Counted from the stretch's first letter, positions 54,430-63,684 are shown. The stretch is 64,000 nucleotides of DNA from Frigidibacter sp. ROC022 (GCF_024723735.1 NZ_JANQDU010000002.1:511001-575000); one strand, 5' to 3'. Numbers and translations are program-made. The notes: generated by a model from the sequence alone, not told the origin.

Positions 54430-54992
54430 CCATGAAACTCCGGTCTGATCCCGGGGAATTTTCGGGCAAGCCACATCGCCAGGAACCCTGCGAGGAAAGG
54501 CAGGGGCAGGCACGAAAGCAGGCGCAGAAGCGCGAACTCACCGCCCATGAACGGCAGTTCCCAGACCATCATCCGGTGCAGACCAACGGCTTCCCATCCG
54601 ACGAGAAAGGACATCAGTGGCCCAATCCCGGCGCCCAACCGCCCGAGCGCGGCGACCAGAGGGAACGACGTGAACGGTCCGCCCGGCATCAGCATGCCGA
54701 AAACCTGTGCGAGCAGGATGCCCCGGACCCCGGACTGTTCGCCCAGATACCTGGATATGACCGAACTTGGCACGAGCACGGAGAACAGTACGCCGACGGT
54801 GATGCCCAATGTGATCTGTGGCAAGATGACCTTCAGGTCCCTAAGAATAACCTGTCCACCCTCTGCCAGCCCTCCTGTTCCCTTGATTGCAACTGCGGCA
54901 ACCGTGCTGGTGGCCGCAAGGGCTACCAATATCCAGAACCCGCTGTCCAGGAGCGGCGGCCCACCGCGTCCGCGTTGCTTTGCTTGCCTCAA
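54426..54992 (-). CDS. Half-size permease, first of a pair
   Basis: 188 residues from TTG 54992 (GAGGTG 10 nt upstream), five or so membrane segments. Its YLGEQSGVRGILLAQVFGML, then PGGPFTSFPLVAALGRLGAG and MSFLVGWEAVGLHRMMVWEL, parallel the partner gene. Together they would make a pseudo-symmetric transporter of about 350 residues. It is divergent from a LysR gene, which makes that regulator a candidate controller. Confidence 0.7.
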   Translation of the reverse strand: MRQAKQRGRGGPPLLDSGFWILVALAATSTVAAVAIKGTGGLAEGGQVILRDLKVILPQITLGITVGVLFSVLVPSSVISRYLGEQSGVRGILLAQVFGMLMPGGPFTSFPLVAALGRLGAGIGPLMSFLVGWEAVGLHRMMVWELPFMGGEFALLRLLSCLPLPFLAGFLAMWLARKFPGIRPEFHG

Positions 54993-55258
54993 GGTGCCAC
55001 CTCATTCTGGTTCGTTGCGCGCGGTCCCGGGGACGTGTGCCACATCCTACTGTGCACGCGGTCTCGACCCGGAGAGATATGGTCACGACTCGGCACATCC
55101 GCGGGACGGCATCGGTTGTCGTGAATTATCAACGCGTTGGTGAAATGTTGCGATTTCAAATAGTCAATGCACAATTAGGCTAGTCCATGCGATTGCATAG
55201 TGAAATCACAATAGTTAGAAATTCATTTGTGCAACAATGTCCGGAATGGTCCGACCTC

Positions 55259-56137
55259 ATGAACAAATTCTCTGCCTTCCAGACCTTCGTCGCCGCTGCC
55301 GAACAAGGCAGTTTCTCAGGCGCGGCACGCAAGCTGAGGACCACCGCCTCAACGGTGACCAAAACGGTTTCGAGGCTTGAGGACGAACTCGGTGTCAGGC
55401 TTTTCAACCGTACGACGCGGCGGTTGGCGCTGACCGATCATGGGCAGGTGTTGCTGGAACGCGCCAAGAACATCCTGAACGAGGTCGATGAGGCCGAAAA
55501 CCTGCTTCGCAATACCAGCGCCAGCACGCGGGGGACGGTCCGGCTTGTGGTGCCAAACCTTTTCGGACGGCTTTATCTGATCCCGGCGTTGGACGAGTTC
55601 TACAGGCGCCACAAGGACGTCACATTGCAGGTTCACTTTTCCGATCGGCCTGTCGACCTAATCGAGTCGGGGTTCGATCTGGGGGTTCATACAGGCGATC
55701 TGAGCGATTCCAGCATCATCCGCCGGAAGTTGACCCAAGGTCCGCTGGTAACGGCGGCAGCTCCCTCCTACCTCGCCGCACATGGCAGGCCCCAAACCCC
55801 CGACGAACTCTTGAACCACAACTGCCTCTATGGACGCTTTGGCGGCAAATGGCTGTTTCGCAAACCGCCGAGCGGACGCCAGACCATTCATGTATCTGGC
55901 AATCTGGCCGTTTACAACGGCGACGTGCTGCGCGAGGCGGCGGTGCGGGGGCTGGGGATCGTGCACTCCACCTGGTGGGCGGTGCGCAAGGATCTGCTTG
56001 CGGGCAACCTAGAGGAGATCCTGCCGGAATACGCGATTGAAGGATCGCCGGTCTCGGTGATTTTCCCCTCCCGACGCCTTGTCCCTGCGCGCGTGCGGGC
56101 GGTCATCGACTATCTGGTCGAGATCACCGAACTGTAG
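55259..56137 (+). CDS. LysR-family transcriptional regulator
   Basis: 292 residues from ATG 55259. The HTH reads FSAFQTFVAAAEQGSFSGAA and RTTASTVTKTVSRLEDELGV, then the effector domain RGTVRLVVPNLFGRLYLIPA and LIESGFDLGVHTGDLSDSSI. This matches the CrgA/DmlR-like group. It is divergent from the half-permease pair (266-bp gap) and convergent with the MBL hydrolase gene, so permease control is the likeliest role. An upstream in-frame start at 55187 is less like the family. Confidence 0.9.
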   Translation: MNKFSAFQTFVAAAEQGSFSGAARKLRTTASTVTKTVSRLEDELGVRLFNRTTRRLALTDHGQVLLERAKNILNEVDEAENLLRNTSASTRGTVRLVVPNLFGRLYLIPALDEFYRRHKDVTLQVHFSDRPVDLIESGFDLGVHTGDLSDSSIIRRKLTQGPLVTAAAPSYLAAHGRPQTPDELLNHNCLYGRFGGKWLFRKPPSGRQTIHVSGNLAVYNGDVLREAAVRGLGIVHSTWWAVRKDLLAGNLEEILPEYAIEGSPVSVIFPSRRLVPARVRAVIDYLVEITEL

Positions 56138-56161
56138 GCAGACGCGCCGCAGTTGGGCGGT

Positions 56162-57043
56162 TCAATCCTGGCGCCAGATTTCGTGACGAAAATCGAACCC
56201 GGTCTCCGAGGCGGTTATGCGCCCGAAACAGGGAAACGGCGCATGGAAAAAATATGCGGGCGTTCCGGTCTCGGCCAGTTCGCGCAGAATCCGATGGCGT
56301 GTCTGCGCTGTCTTCTGCGGCCAGTTGTCGAAGGTAGCAATCCAGTCGGGATACCTTGCGAAAATTCCGGGGTTGTTTGTTACGTCGCCGGCGAACAGTA
56401 GGGCCGCGCCCTCGCTGGTGATCCGATACGAGGTGTGTCCGGGCGAATGGCCAGCACTTTCGATGGCGGTAATTCCCGGCACGATCTCCTGGCACCAGTC
56501 GACAGTCTCAACCCGCTCACCCAATGCCGCGAAGATGCGCTGCGCAGCCTGACGATTAACCTTCATTCGCCCCGGAAATTCATCGTCGGAGTGGCGGTCG
56601 CTCAGCCAGAAATCCCGTTCCGGCGCCGGGATGATGATGCGAGCATTGGGGAAGGCCGGTTTTTCCTCGGCATCGAGCAACCCGTTGATGTGATCGCCGT
56701 GAAAATGGCTGATCAGGACGACGTCTATTTCCTTGGGCGAATATTCGCGTGCGGTCAGATTTGCAATGGTCCGTCCCGTACCCGGGGGACCGTTCGGGCC
56801 ATGTCCCGTGTCGATCAGGACCCGAAGCGCTCCGGTATCGACGAGAAGCGGATTGAAACTTACTTCCAACTTGCCGGGAGAATTTCCGACCTCGGTGAAC
56901 GCAGCCTCGACCACAGCTTCGTCGACCCCGCGGATGAAACCGGCCGGCCGGTCGCGAATGACATGGCCGTCGTGGAGTGCGGTCAGAAAAAAGTCACCCA
57001 GCCTTCGGGAATAGAAACCCGGATTGTCAAATTGCCTCTCCAT
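56162..57043 (-). CDS. Metallo-beta-lactamase-fold hydrolase
   Basis: 293 residues. The zinc motif SHFHGDHING is at about residues 112-121, with further metal ligands in SAGHSPGHTSY and LFAGDVTNNPG. The Tyr/Phe-rich N-terminus (NPGFYSRRLGDFFLTALHDG) is typical of the quorum-quenching lactonase-like branch, so a lactone or ester substrate is plausible. It starts 15 nt after the fused tctAB stop and is likely in the same transcript as tctC-tctAB. Confidence 0.88.
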   Translation of the reverse strand: MERQFDNPGFYSRRLGDFFLTALHDGHVIRDRPAGFIRGVDEAVVEAAFTEVGNSPGKLEVSFNPLLVDTGALRVLIDTGHGPNGPPGTGRTIANLTAREYSPKEIDVVLISHFHGDHINGLLDAEEKPAFPNARIIIPAPERDFWLSDRHSDDEFPGRMKVNRQAAQRIFAALGERVETVDWCQEIVPGITAIESAGHSPGHTSYRITSEGAALLFAGDVTNNPGIFARYPDWIATFDNWPQKTAQTRHRILRELAETGTPAYFFHAPFPCFGRITASETGFDFRHEIWRQD

Positions 57044-57058
57044 GACGGCTCCCTTGCC

Positions 57059-59113
57059 CTACAATGAGGGGATGTAGTGCGCTAGTTCGGGCAGGTAGTG
57101 CCCCACGAGCGAGCTTGGCCAGAAGACGCGGATCGCCTGGTCGAACAACAGGTACACGAACAGCGTCGTCAGCAGGGCATAGTACAGTGTAAGCCGCCAA
57201 CTCTCCTTTCCCTGAAGTCGAAGGAACGCGATGACGAAGACCGGGATCGTCGGGATGAGCCCGATGACCGACATGGAGGCCATGAACACGATCAGCCACG
57301 CAAAGAACCCGCCCGCGCGGACCGCAACCACGCGGAGCGGCAGCCCGCCCCGCTCGGAGACGAGGTCCATATAGATCCCGCGATTGGATGTATTATGCAA
57401 CTTTTGCTCCACGTTTGCCCGGCTCGTCACCGCATGCAGAAGGCTGGCGATAGCGGCGATCAGCAGTGCAATGCCGACGGTCAACGGCCCGACTCTGGCG
57501 GCGAAGGGCCAATTGACGGCCTGAGCAAGCATTGCCACGGTCACGACGATCAAGACAACATAGAAAAGATCGCCCCATCCGAACCTCGGTCGTCCGTTGG
57601 GCACCAGCCCCCGGAACCCTACATGACGGATCTCGGAAACGAGCGGGCGAAGCAGGATCGAGGCAGAGAACAGCAGGATGATGAAAACCGCCGGATGCAA
57701 AAGCCAGTCTATCCCGTAGCGGCTGATCGACACGCCGAGATAGAGTTCGAGCAGACCACCCAGAACGAAGCCGAGCACAAGGGGGGGGCGCGGCCAGCCG
57801 AGACGCTTCATCAGCCAGCCGATGACGCCGAAGAGCAAAAGGACGGCCAGATCCCACCAGTCGTTCGACGCCTGGTAGGCGCCGATATAGATCACAACCA
57901 GGATCGCCGGCAGCAGCAGCGAGTACCGCAGAGTCGCGACCTTGGCGAACTGGACGGTGAGGACGATGCAGGCAAGGGTCGCGAAGACGTTGGCCAGAAC
58001 CATGCTCCAGACCATCGAATAGGTCATGTCCAGGTGTTCGGTCAGCATCTTTGGCCCGGGCACGATACCATGAACGAGCATGGCACCGATCAGGATCGCC
58101 ATCGCCGCACTTCCCGGTACGCCAAAGACCAGCGTCGTTCCGAGGCTGCCTGAATTGATGGCGTTGGCAGCAGCTTCAGGCGCGATGACCCCCCGCACAT
58201 CGCCGGTGCTGAAGGTCTTCAAACCGTCCTTGACGGTGCGGGCCGCGTGACCATAGGCGATCCAGTCGACGACTGCGCCGGAAAACCCGGGAATGGCTCC
58301 GCACAAGACGCCGATGACACTGGATCGGGTGATGAGGAACCAGTTGCGAAGCGCGTCAAAGATGCCCTGCTTGCGGCCTTTCTTCGGGTCGAATTTCACG
58401 TCCTCGGCCAGCGTGCTACGCGAGATCGCCAGGTCGCAAAGTTCCGGCAGGGCAAAAAGGCCGAGCATGACCGGAACCAGCGGTACTCCATCCCACAGGT
58501 AGAGGAACTTGCCGGTCCAGCGATGCTGCGCCGTCTGCGCATCGATGCCGATCATCGCGATCAGAATTCCGAAACAGGCAATGGCCAGCCCGCGCATCGG
58601 CGCATTGCCCGACAGCGTCGACACCATCGCAAGCGCCATCGTGGTGATCGCGAACAGCTCGGGCGTTCCGATGGAAAGGACAAAGGGGCGGATCAACGGG
58701 ATCGAGACAGCCAGCAGGGCTGCGCCGATGATCCCCCCGATGAGCGACGAAGTATAACCCGCGGCAAGCGCCCGCGCCGCCTCGCCGCGTTTTGCCATCT
58801 GGTGACCGTCGAGAACGAGCGCCTGTGCGCTCGCGGTGCCGGGTACCCCAATGAGAACAGCCGGGATCGTGTCCGAAGTCGTGGTGACTGCCTGCATGCC
58901 GATCAGCATCGCGACAGCAGAGATCGGGTCCATCGTGTAGGTAAAGGGCACAAGCAGGGCAAAACCGGTAAGTCCGCCTATCCCGGGAATGACGCCGATG
59001 ACGAGGCCTATGGCCACGCCCAACACAAGAAAGACCAGTCGGCCCGGGTCAAAAAGCATTACCAAGGCGTTGCTTGCGGCTTGCCATAGGTCTGCATTGT
59101 TCAGAACGTCCAT
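57059..59113 (-). CDS. Fused TTT membrane subunits TctA-TctB (set 3)
   Basis: 684 residues from ATG 59113. The first 500 or so are a complete TctA (LVIGVIPGIGGLTGFALLVP, LIGMQAVTTTSDTIPAVLIG, VPGTASAQALVLDGHQMAKR, VLCGAIPGFSGAVVDWIAYG, VIAPEAAANAINSGSLGTTL). From about residue 530 a TctB-like part follows with four hydrophobic segments (FYVVLIVVTVAMLAQAVNWP; VGPLTVGIALLIAAIASLLH; FFAWLIVFMASMSVIGLIP). Fusion makes a 1:1 channel from one chain. It is downstream of its own tctC with a hairpin between. Confidence 0.92.
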   Translation of the reverse strand: MDVLNNADLWQAASNALVMLFDPGRLVFLVLGVAIGLVIGVIPGIGGLTGFALLVPFTYTMDPISAVAMLIGMQAVTTTSDTIPAVLIGVPGTASAQALVLDGHQMAKRGEAARALAAGYTSSLIGGIIGAALLAVSIPLIRPFVLSIGTPELFAITTMALAMVSTLSGNAPMRGLAIACFGILIAMIGIDAQTAQHRWTGKFLYLWDGVPLVPVMLGLFALPELCDLAISRSTLAEDVKFDPKKGRKQGIFDALRNWFLITRSSVIGVLCGAIPGFSGAVVDWIAYGHAARTVKDGLKTFSTGDVRGVIAPEAAANAINSGSLGTTLVFGVPGSAAMAILIGAMLVHGIVPGPKMLTEHLDMTYSMVWSMVLANVFATLACIVLTVQFAKVATLRYSLLLPAILVVIYIGAYQASNDWWDLAVLLLFGVIGWLMKRLGWPRPPLVLGFVLGGLLELYLGVSISRYGIDWLLHPAVFIILLFSASILLRPLVSEIRHVGFRGLVPNGRPRFGWGDLFYVVLIVVTVAMLAQAVNWPFAARVGPLTVGIALLIAAIASLLHAVTSRANVEQKLHNTSNRGIYMDLVSERGGLPLRVVAVRAGGFFAWLIVFMASMSVIGLIPTIPVFVIAFLRLQGKESWRLTLYYALLTTLFVYLLFDQAIRVFWPSSLVGHYLPELAHYIPSL

Positions 59114-59180
59114 CCCCTGCGGTCTCCCATTCGTGTTCGCCGGCGCAACGCCCGCAGATGCAGCTGTGAAGTTGTAGAAT

Positions 59181-59206
59181 ATGCCCGCGTGCGAGGGCGC
59201 GGGCAT
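59181..59206 (-). other. Intergenic hairpin between tctC and tctAB (set 3)
   Basis: ATGCCCGCG, an 8-nt loop and CGCGGGCAT form a perfect 9-bp stem, in the 131-nt gap between the tctC stop and the tctAB start. There is no T-run, so RNA stabilisation or processing is likelier than termination. Both other TTT sets have a hairpin in the same place. Confidence 0.7.
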
Positions 59207-59244
59207 TGGTTGTCAGAGCATAAGAGGCAGAACCTTGCCTCGAT

Positions 59245-60285
59245 TCACGAAGGAGGGTTCATCAGGGGCCGCGCCTTCGCAAGGACGGCCTCGGGCGTGG
59301 CATAGAGCCGCTCGACGATCTCCTGGACAGCCTCGCCCGAGATAGGGGACGGAGCATTGGCGACCTCGGTCATTGCCTTGATGTAATCGGGGTCGGCAGC
59401 CGCATCCATGAAGGCCTTGCGCAGGGTCGCAACCCGGTCTTCCGGCACTCCCGGAGGCGCTGCGAACGGTCGGCCGGCTTCCATCGGCCCGAGGATGAAT
59501 TCGGCTAGGGCCGTCACTTCCGGGTCGTCGGTGAAGTCGAAAAGGTTCGGAACGTCCGGGAAGAGCTCGCTCGACTCTACGGACGTCTGAACGACGGGCT
59601 TGATCAGGCCGGCCTCGAAAAGCGGTGCCTCGTTGCCGTAGCCAGTAAGGTTGTCGACCGGCAACATCCTGGCGTCGAGTTCACCCTGTTCCAATGCAAG
59701 CGCCATCGCGGCGGCGCCATTATAGCCTGTGATGATGTCGAACTTCGTTCCGAAATACTCGTTCATCATCGCCGGCAGGACGCGGTTCGCGTTTGAATAT
59801 GAGGTGGCCCCGATCGAGACCGTGTTGTTTTGGAGGTCCTCGAAGCTGTTGATGTTCGCGCGCGTCATCACCGCAACCGTGTAGATTTCCTTGTTGAGGC
59901 TGCCGAGCCAGTTTGCCTCGCGCGGATCGAAATCGAGCGGCGTCGTGGACACCAGCGGATCATATAGGTTGTTGCGAAGCAGCATCGAAATTTGCGTGCC
60001 GTCCTTTGGCGCAAGATGGGCCATCTCGATCGCGGCCTTCATCCCTCCAGCCCCGCCAAGGTTCTTGACGATGATTTTTGGATTGCCCGGAATGTGCTTT
60101 TCCCAGAAAGGCACGAACTGGCGCGCATAGAAATCGGCGCCGCCACCGGCTGCCGCACCAACGACAAGCGTTATATCGTTGGCTCCATAGAACTCTTCCG
60201 GTGATTGGGCGGACACCACCGACGCGGTTGCGGCGTACAGGCCCGCGGCCAGTCCCAGGATCGTGGAAGCAAGTTTAAATTTCAT
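59245..60285 (-). CDS. tctC: TTT transporter solute-binding protein TctC (set 3)
   Basis: 346 residues with a Sec signal (KLASTILGLAAGLYAATASV, cleaved near VSAQS). Bug-family segments are ITLVVGAAAGGGADFYARQF, KIIVKNLGGAGGMKAAIEMA, NTVSIGATSYSNANRVLPA and PFAAPPGVPEDRVATLRKAF. GGGAGA lies 7 nt before the ATG. It is the promoter-proximal gene of tctC-tctAB-MBL and is divergent from the double-HTH LysR gene, the obvious candidate regulator. Confidence 0.92.
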   Translation of the reverse strand: MKFKLASTILGLAAGLYAATASVVSAQSPEEFYGANDITLVVGAAAGGGADFYARQFVPFWEKHIPGNPKIIVKNLGGAGGMKAAIEMAHLAPKDGTQISMLLRNNLYDPLVSTTPLDFDPREANWLGSLNKEIYTVAVMTRANINSFEDLQNNTVSIGATSYSNANRVLPAMMNEYFGTKFDIITGYNGAAAMALALEQGELDARMLPVDNLTGYGNEAPLFEAGLIKPVVQTSVESSELFPDVPNLFDFTDDPEVTALAEFILGPMEAGRPFAAPPGVPEDRVATLRKAFMDAAADPDYIKAMTEVANAPSPISGEAVQEIVERLYATPEAVLAKARPLMNPPS

Positions 60286-60819
60286 TTTTTTCTCCCGGTT
60301 CGATCAAACGATCTTCTATTGCCGGATCGACGCGATCGGCACCTATCCGATGCCGGCGCTGCACGTTACTTGGGTGTGTCTCCCTTGTTGCAGCAAACGC
60401 CCGATACCTTGGATCATACTGGGTGAGTTGGCGCTCGGGCGCTCATTGGTTTTCCGGCGGCTCCGATCGGATTTTCCTCTAACCCGCATCGGTGCCGGAA
60501 TGCGTGCCGGCCAGCCAATGGGCCCCCTCATCGGCCGTCACGAAATGTTGGCCGAAATGTTGGCCGTTTTCCCTTCCGGGAATGGGTGATGCCCTGCTGA
60601 ACCTGGGCTGGATGCGGGAGGCGACGGCTCAGGCAGGTGCGGCTTCACTAGAGCGTGAGGCAGAAAACTTATGGCTTGGGGCACATAAGAATTGGCGCAG
60701 CATTCGTCAAGAATGTAATATTGTTGGCCTCGATAGCCTGCTTCGGCGGCGGTGATGTGTGCAAGGAGGCGCCTTCATCAGCCTGGGATTCAGGCGCGGC
60801 TTATGGGAGGGAAAGACGA
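60286..60819. promoter_or_regulatory. 534-bp divergent region, tctC (set 3) / double-HTH LysR
   Basis: No gene is supported here. It holds TGCCGGATCGACGCGATC at 60320-60337 (shared with 37577-37594) and two adjoining copies of GAAATGTTGGCC at 60542-60565. It is AT-richer around 60,660-60,735. Both divergent promoters should lie here. The LysR start has GGGAGG at 60805-60810. Confidence 0.5.
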
Positions 60820-62079
60820 TTGGCCGACTACTTGGAAATTCCTAACATTCGGCATTTGCGCATGGCGCAGGCTATTGGACGGTTCGCAGGGGTGAGCAGC
60901 GCGTCACGCCATCTGAATGTCTCCCAACCCGCCGTAACCCAGGCGATCGCCAATCTCGAGAAGCGGCTCGGCACGGAGATTTTCTACCGGCGGGCGACGG
61001 GTACTTATGTCACCGACACCGGCAAACGTTTCCTTCTGCGTGTCGACCGGTTCTTCGAGATTCTCGAAGGAGCGATATATTGCATACTGAAAATACCCGG
61101 CGAACAGCCGGACAGGCATCTGCCTCGTGTAGAACAGTTCGTCACCACCACGCAGTTGAAAGCGCTGGTCGTCGCTTCCGAACCCGCGACGCTCGAAGTC
61201 GCGGCCGCCGCGATGAATATGTCAGTGGCCTCTCTTCACCGTTCGGCGCGTGCATTGGAACGATCGCTCGGCGTCCCGCTTCTGGAACGCGCGGCGCGCG
61301 GCAATGTCTGCAATCCGGCCGGTGAATTCCTCGCGCGAGAGGTTAGGCGCGCTGCTCGCGAGATCGAATTCGGCAGGGCCGAGATCACGCTCGACCATGA
61401 CAACGAGGATCTGGAGATCATCGTCGGAATTTTGCCGATGGCAGGAACGTACGAGTTGGCCAGCGGAATTCGCCGTTTTGCAAAGGCCCACCCCTCGACC
61501 CGCGTTACGATCCAGTCAGGCACCTATCGAGCGTTGCTTGACGACCTTCAAAACTGCCGTATCGACATGATCTTCGGCCTCCTGCACAGCCCCGATTGGG
61601 AGCCTGAAATCGAAGAAGAACTGCTATACACCGATTCCTATTGCGTCGTCTGCAGGCCGGGGCATCCGCTGACGAGGCTTCGCGAAATCACAGCGAAAGC
61701 TCTGGTCGATTACGACTGGATCGTTCCCGCCAAGCGGACGCAGCGGCGGCGCAATATCGAAGCGCTATTCGCGTCGACAGTGGGGCAACCTCGCGGCAAT
61801 ATCGAAGTGAACTCGTACAATTGCACGCGAACGCTGCTTCTGGAAAGCGACATGGTGACCGTGATGTCGTGCAGCGAGGTCCGTCTCGATGCGATGCTCG
61901 GCACGCTCACATTGATTCCCTGCGCCGGTTTGGGCGGCGTCATGCCGAAGGGCGTAACGACACGCTTGGGCTGGCTGTCCACGACGCGGCACGAGCAGTT
62001 CCTGGAATGCCTTCGCTACGAGACGGCGAATACGACCTATGGAACGATGCGCCGTCCGGAGGTTGTCCTGGCATCCTGA
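60820..62079 (+). CDS. LysR-type regulator with two HTH domains
   Basis: 419 residues from TTG 60820 (GGGAGG 9 nt upstream); the open frame reaches back to 60655 without family similarity. The first HTH unit is IRHLRMAQAIGRFAGVSSAS and NVSQPAVTQAIANLEKRLGT (about residues 7-70). A second is TTQLKALVVASEPATLEVAA and NMSVASLHRSARALERSLGV (about residues 107-165). The effector domain follows, from LEIIVGILPMAGTYELASGI. Most LysR proteins have about 300 residues and one HTH. It probably controls the divergent tctC operon and perhaps the M24 gene. Confidence 0.85.
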   Translation: MADYLEIPNIRHLRMAQAIGRFAGVSSASRHLNVSQPAVTQAIANLEKRLGTEIFYRRATGTYVTDTGKRFLLRVDRFFEILEGAIYCILKIPGEQPDRHLPRVEQFVTTTQLKALVVASEPATLEVAAAAMNMSVASLHRSARALERSLGVPLLERAARGNVCNPAGEFLAREVRRAAREIEFGRAEITLDHDNEDLEIIVGILPMAGTYELASGIRRFAKAHPSTRVTIQSGTYRALLDDLQNCRIDMIFGLLHSPDWEPEIEEELLYTDSYCVVCRPGHPLTRLREITAKALVDYDWIVPAKRTQRRRNIEALFASTVGQPRGNIEVNSYNCTRTLLLESDMVTVMSCSEVRLDAMLGTLTLIPCAGLGGVMPKGVTTRLGWLSTTRHEQFLECLRYETANTTYGTMRRPEVVLAS

Positions 62080-62091
62080 ACTGGGACGAAA

Positions 62092-62121
62092 GCCGGGCCC
62101 GCGGTAATCCACGGGCCCGGC
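62092..62121. terminator. Bidirectional terminator hairpin
   Basis: GCCGGGCCCG, a 10-nt loop and CGGGCCCGGC form a perfect 10-bp stem between the convergent LysR (ends 62079) and M24 (ends 62201) genes. On the minus strand it is followed by TTTCG. T-runs are short on both sides. Confidence 0.7.
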
Positions 62122-62200
62122 GCCTTCATCGTCTTCCGGGTGGTGGAGCGATCGAGATTTCGTCCTATTTTGGTTCCGTCTACCCCGGGCGCATCTCGTC

Positions 62201-63358
62201 CTAGATCAGGTCGTGCGGGTTCGTGCTGAGCAGTTCTAGCCCGTCCTCAGTGACGAGGATGTTGTCTTCGAAACGGATCGAGAAATCGTTGTGCCGCATG
62301 GCCGGCTGGAACGACAACACCATCCCCGGTTCGAACACCGTGTCGCGATGGGTCGGGTGGGGAAAATCGTGGAAAGGCCCCAGGCCGATGCCGTGGATGG
62401 TGAACTGCTGACAAGGGAATTTCGACTTGTCGGGTTGATAGCCCTTCGCCGCCATCTCGCCCCGGATATGATCGAACACGTCGCCGAACTGCTTGCCGGC
62501 CCGGCAATAGTCCATGAACTTGTCATAGGTGGCATAGAGATCTTCCGCGATCTTGCGGTATTCCGGTTTTGGCTCGCCGACCACCCAGGTCCGCGCCACG
62601 TCGCAGCCGTAGCCGAGATAGATGCAGCCAAGGTCGATCGTAACCAGGTCTCCCTCCTCGATCTTCTTCCACTCGGCTGCGAAGGCGCGGTAGTTCGCCG
62701 TCCGCTTGCCGGACTGACACATCGTCTCGATCTCGCGGATGGCACCCAGGCGCTTCATTTCGAGTTCCATCGCGAACTGGACGTCCATCTCGCTGACGCC
62801 AGGCTTCGCCGCTGCCTTCGCCGCTTCGATGGCGGATTCTGCGATGGTGATCGATTTGCGGATCAGCTCGATCTCGGCCGGTTCCTTGACCATGCGCGCG
62901 ATGAACAGCATGTCTCCTGCCGGTACCAGTTCGGCATCGGGCAGCTCGGTCGCCAAATTCTTGTAGGTCGAGGCGGTGCAGCATTTTTCCTCGAAACCGA
63001 TCCGGCCCTTTTCCAAGCCACGCTCTTTCAACACCCGCGCCACTGCCACGTTGGCCGAGCGTGAATCGCCTAGATCGACAATGCGCACGTCTTTGATCCA
63101 TGTGCCCTCGCGCACCGCATTCATGGTGATGAAGGCCGCCATGAAGATCGGGTCGTGATCGCGGAACAGCAAGAGGGGCGATTCCGTGATGTGGGTGTGA
63201 GAGAGCGGATACCAGGGCCAGTGCTGATAATGGCCACCATAATAGTGCTGGTTGGTGAAGTTGTGCACGATCATGCAATCGAGGTTTTTCTCCGCCATCA
63301 TGCCGCGTAGCTTGTTCAGTCGTTTTTCGTAGTCGAATTCGGTACCGAAGATATTCAT
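62201..63358 (-). CDS. M24-family creatinase/prolidase-like hydrolase
   Basis: 385 residues from ATG 63358. The N-terminal creatinase domain (RLNKLRGMMAEKNLDCMIVH, FTNQHYYGGHYQHWPWYPLS) is followed by the pita-bread domain. Metal ligands of the M24 fold are visible: DLVTIDLGCIYLGYGCDVAR (two Asp), FTIHGIGLGPFHDFPH (His), GMVLSFQPAM preceded by FEP, and FEDNILVTEDG (Glu). It may cleave a C-N bond in creatine-like or dipeptide compounds; the substrate is unknown. A longer frame to 63475 is not supported. Confidence 0.88.
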   Translation of the reverse strand: MNIFGTEFDYEKRLNKLRGMMAEKNLDCMIVHNFTNQHYYGGHYQHWPWYPLSHTHITESPLLLFRDHDPIFMAAFITMNAVREGTWIKDVRIVDLGDSRSANVAVARVLKERGLEKGRIGFEEKCCTASTYKNLATELPDAELVPAGDMLFIARMVKEPAEIELIRKSITIAESAIEAAKAAAKPGVSEMDVQFAMELEMKRLGAIREIETMCQSGKRTANYRAFAAEWKKIEEGDLVTIDLGCIYLGYGCDVARTWVVGEPKPEYRKIAEDLYATYDKFMDYCRAGKQFGDVFDHIRGEMAAKGYQPDKSKFPCQQFTIHGIGLGPFHDFPHPTHRDTVFEPGMVLSFQPAMRHNDFSIRFEDNILVTEDGLELLSTNPHDLI

Positions 63359-63684
63359 GTCCTGGCTGGCCTTTCCTTGGGATTGACGCGGCACAAGGGC
63401 ATCGAGGGCAGATTGTCCTGCCGTATCAAACTTCCACGGCGACACCAAAATGGCGATGCCGTGGACCTCCCTCATGCCTGTTACCCCAGAACGCTAGTCA
63501 AAGGCCGCGTTCGCCGAAAGTGTCGAAACAGGCACGACATTTGTGAAATATTTTCCGAAATAAAATTTGTTTTTGTGCGTATTTTGAAAACAGCGAACGA
63601 CAACTCGTGCATGCTGGTGCCGCCCTATGTCTACGGTTGCGGGGTACGTTGGCGAGCAGATGCACTCAAAGGGAGGACTCTCAA

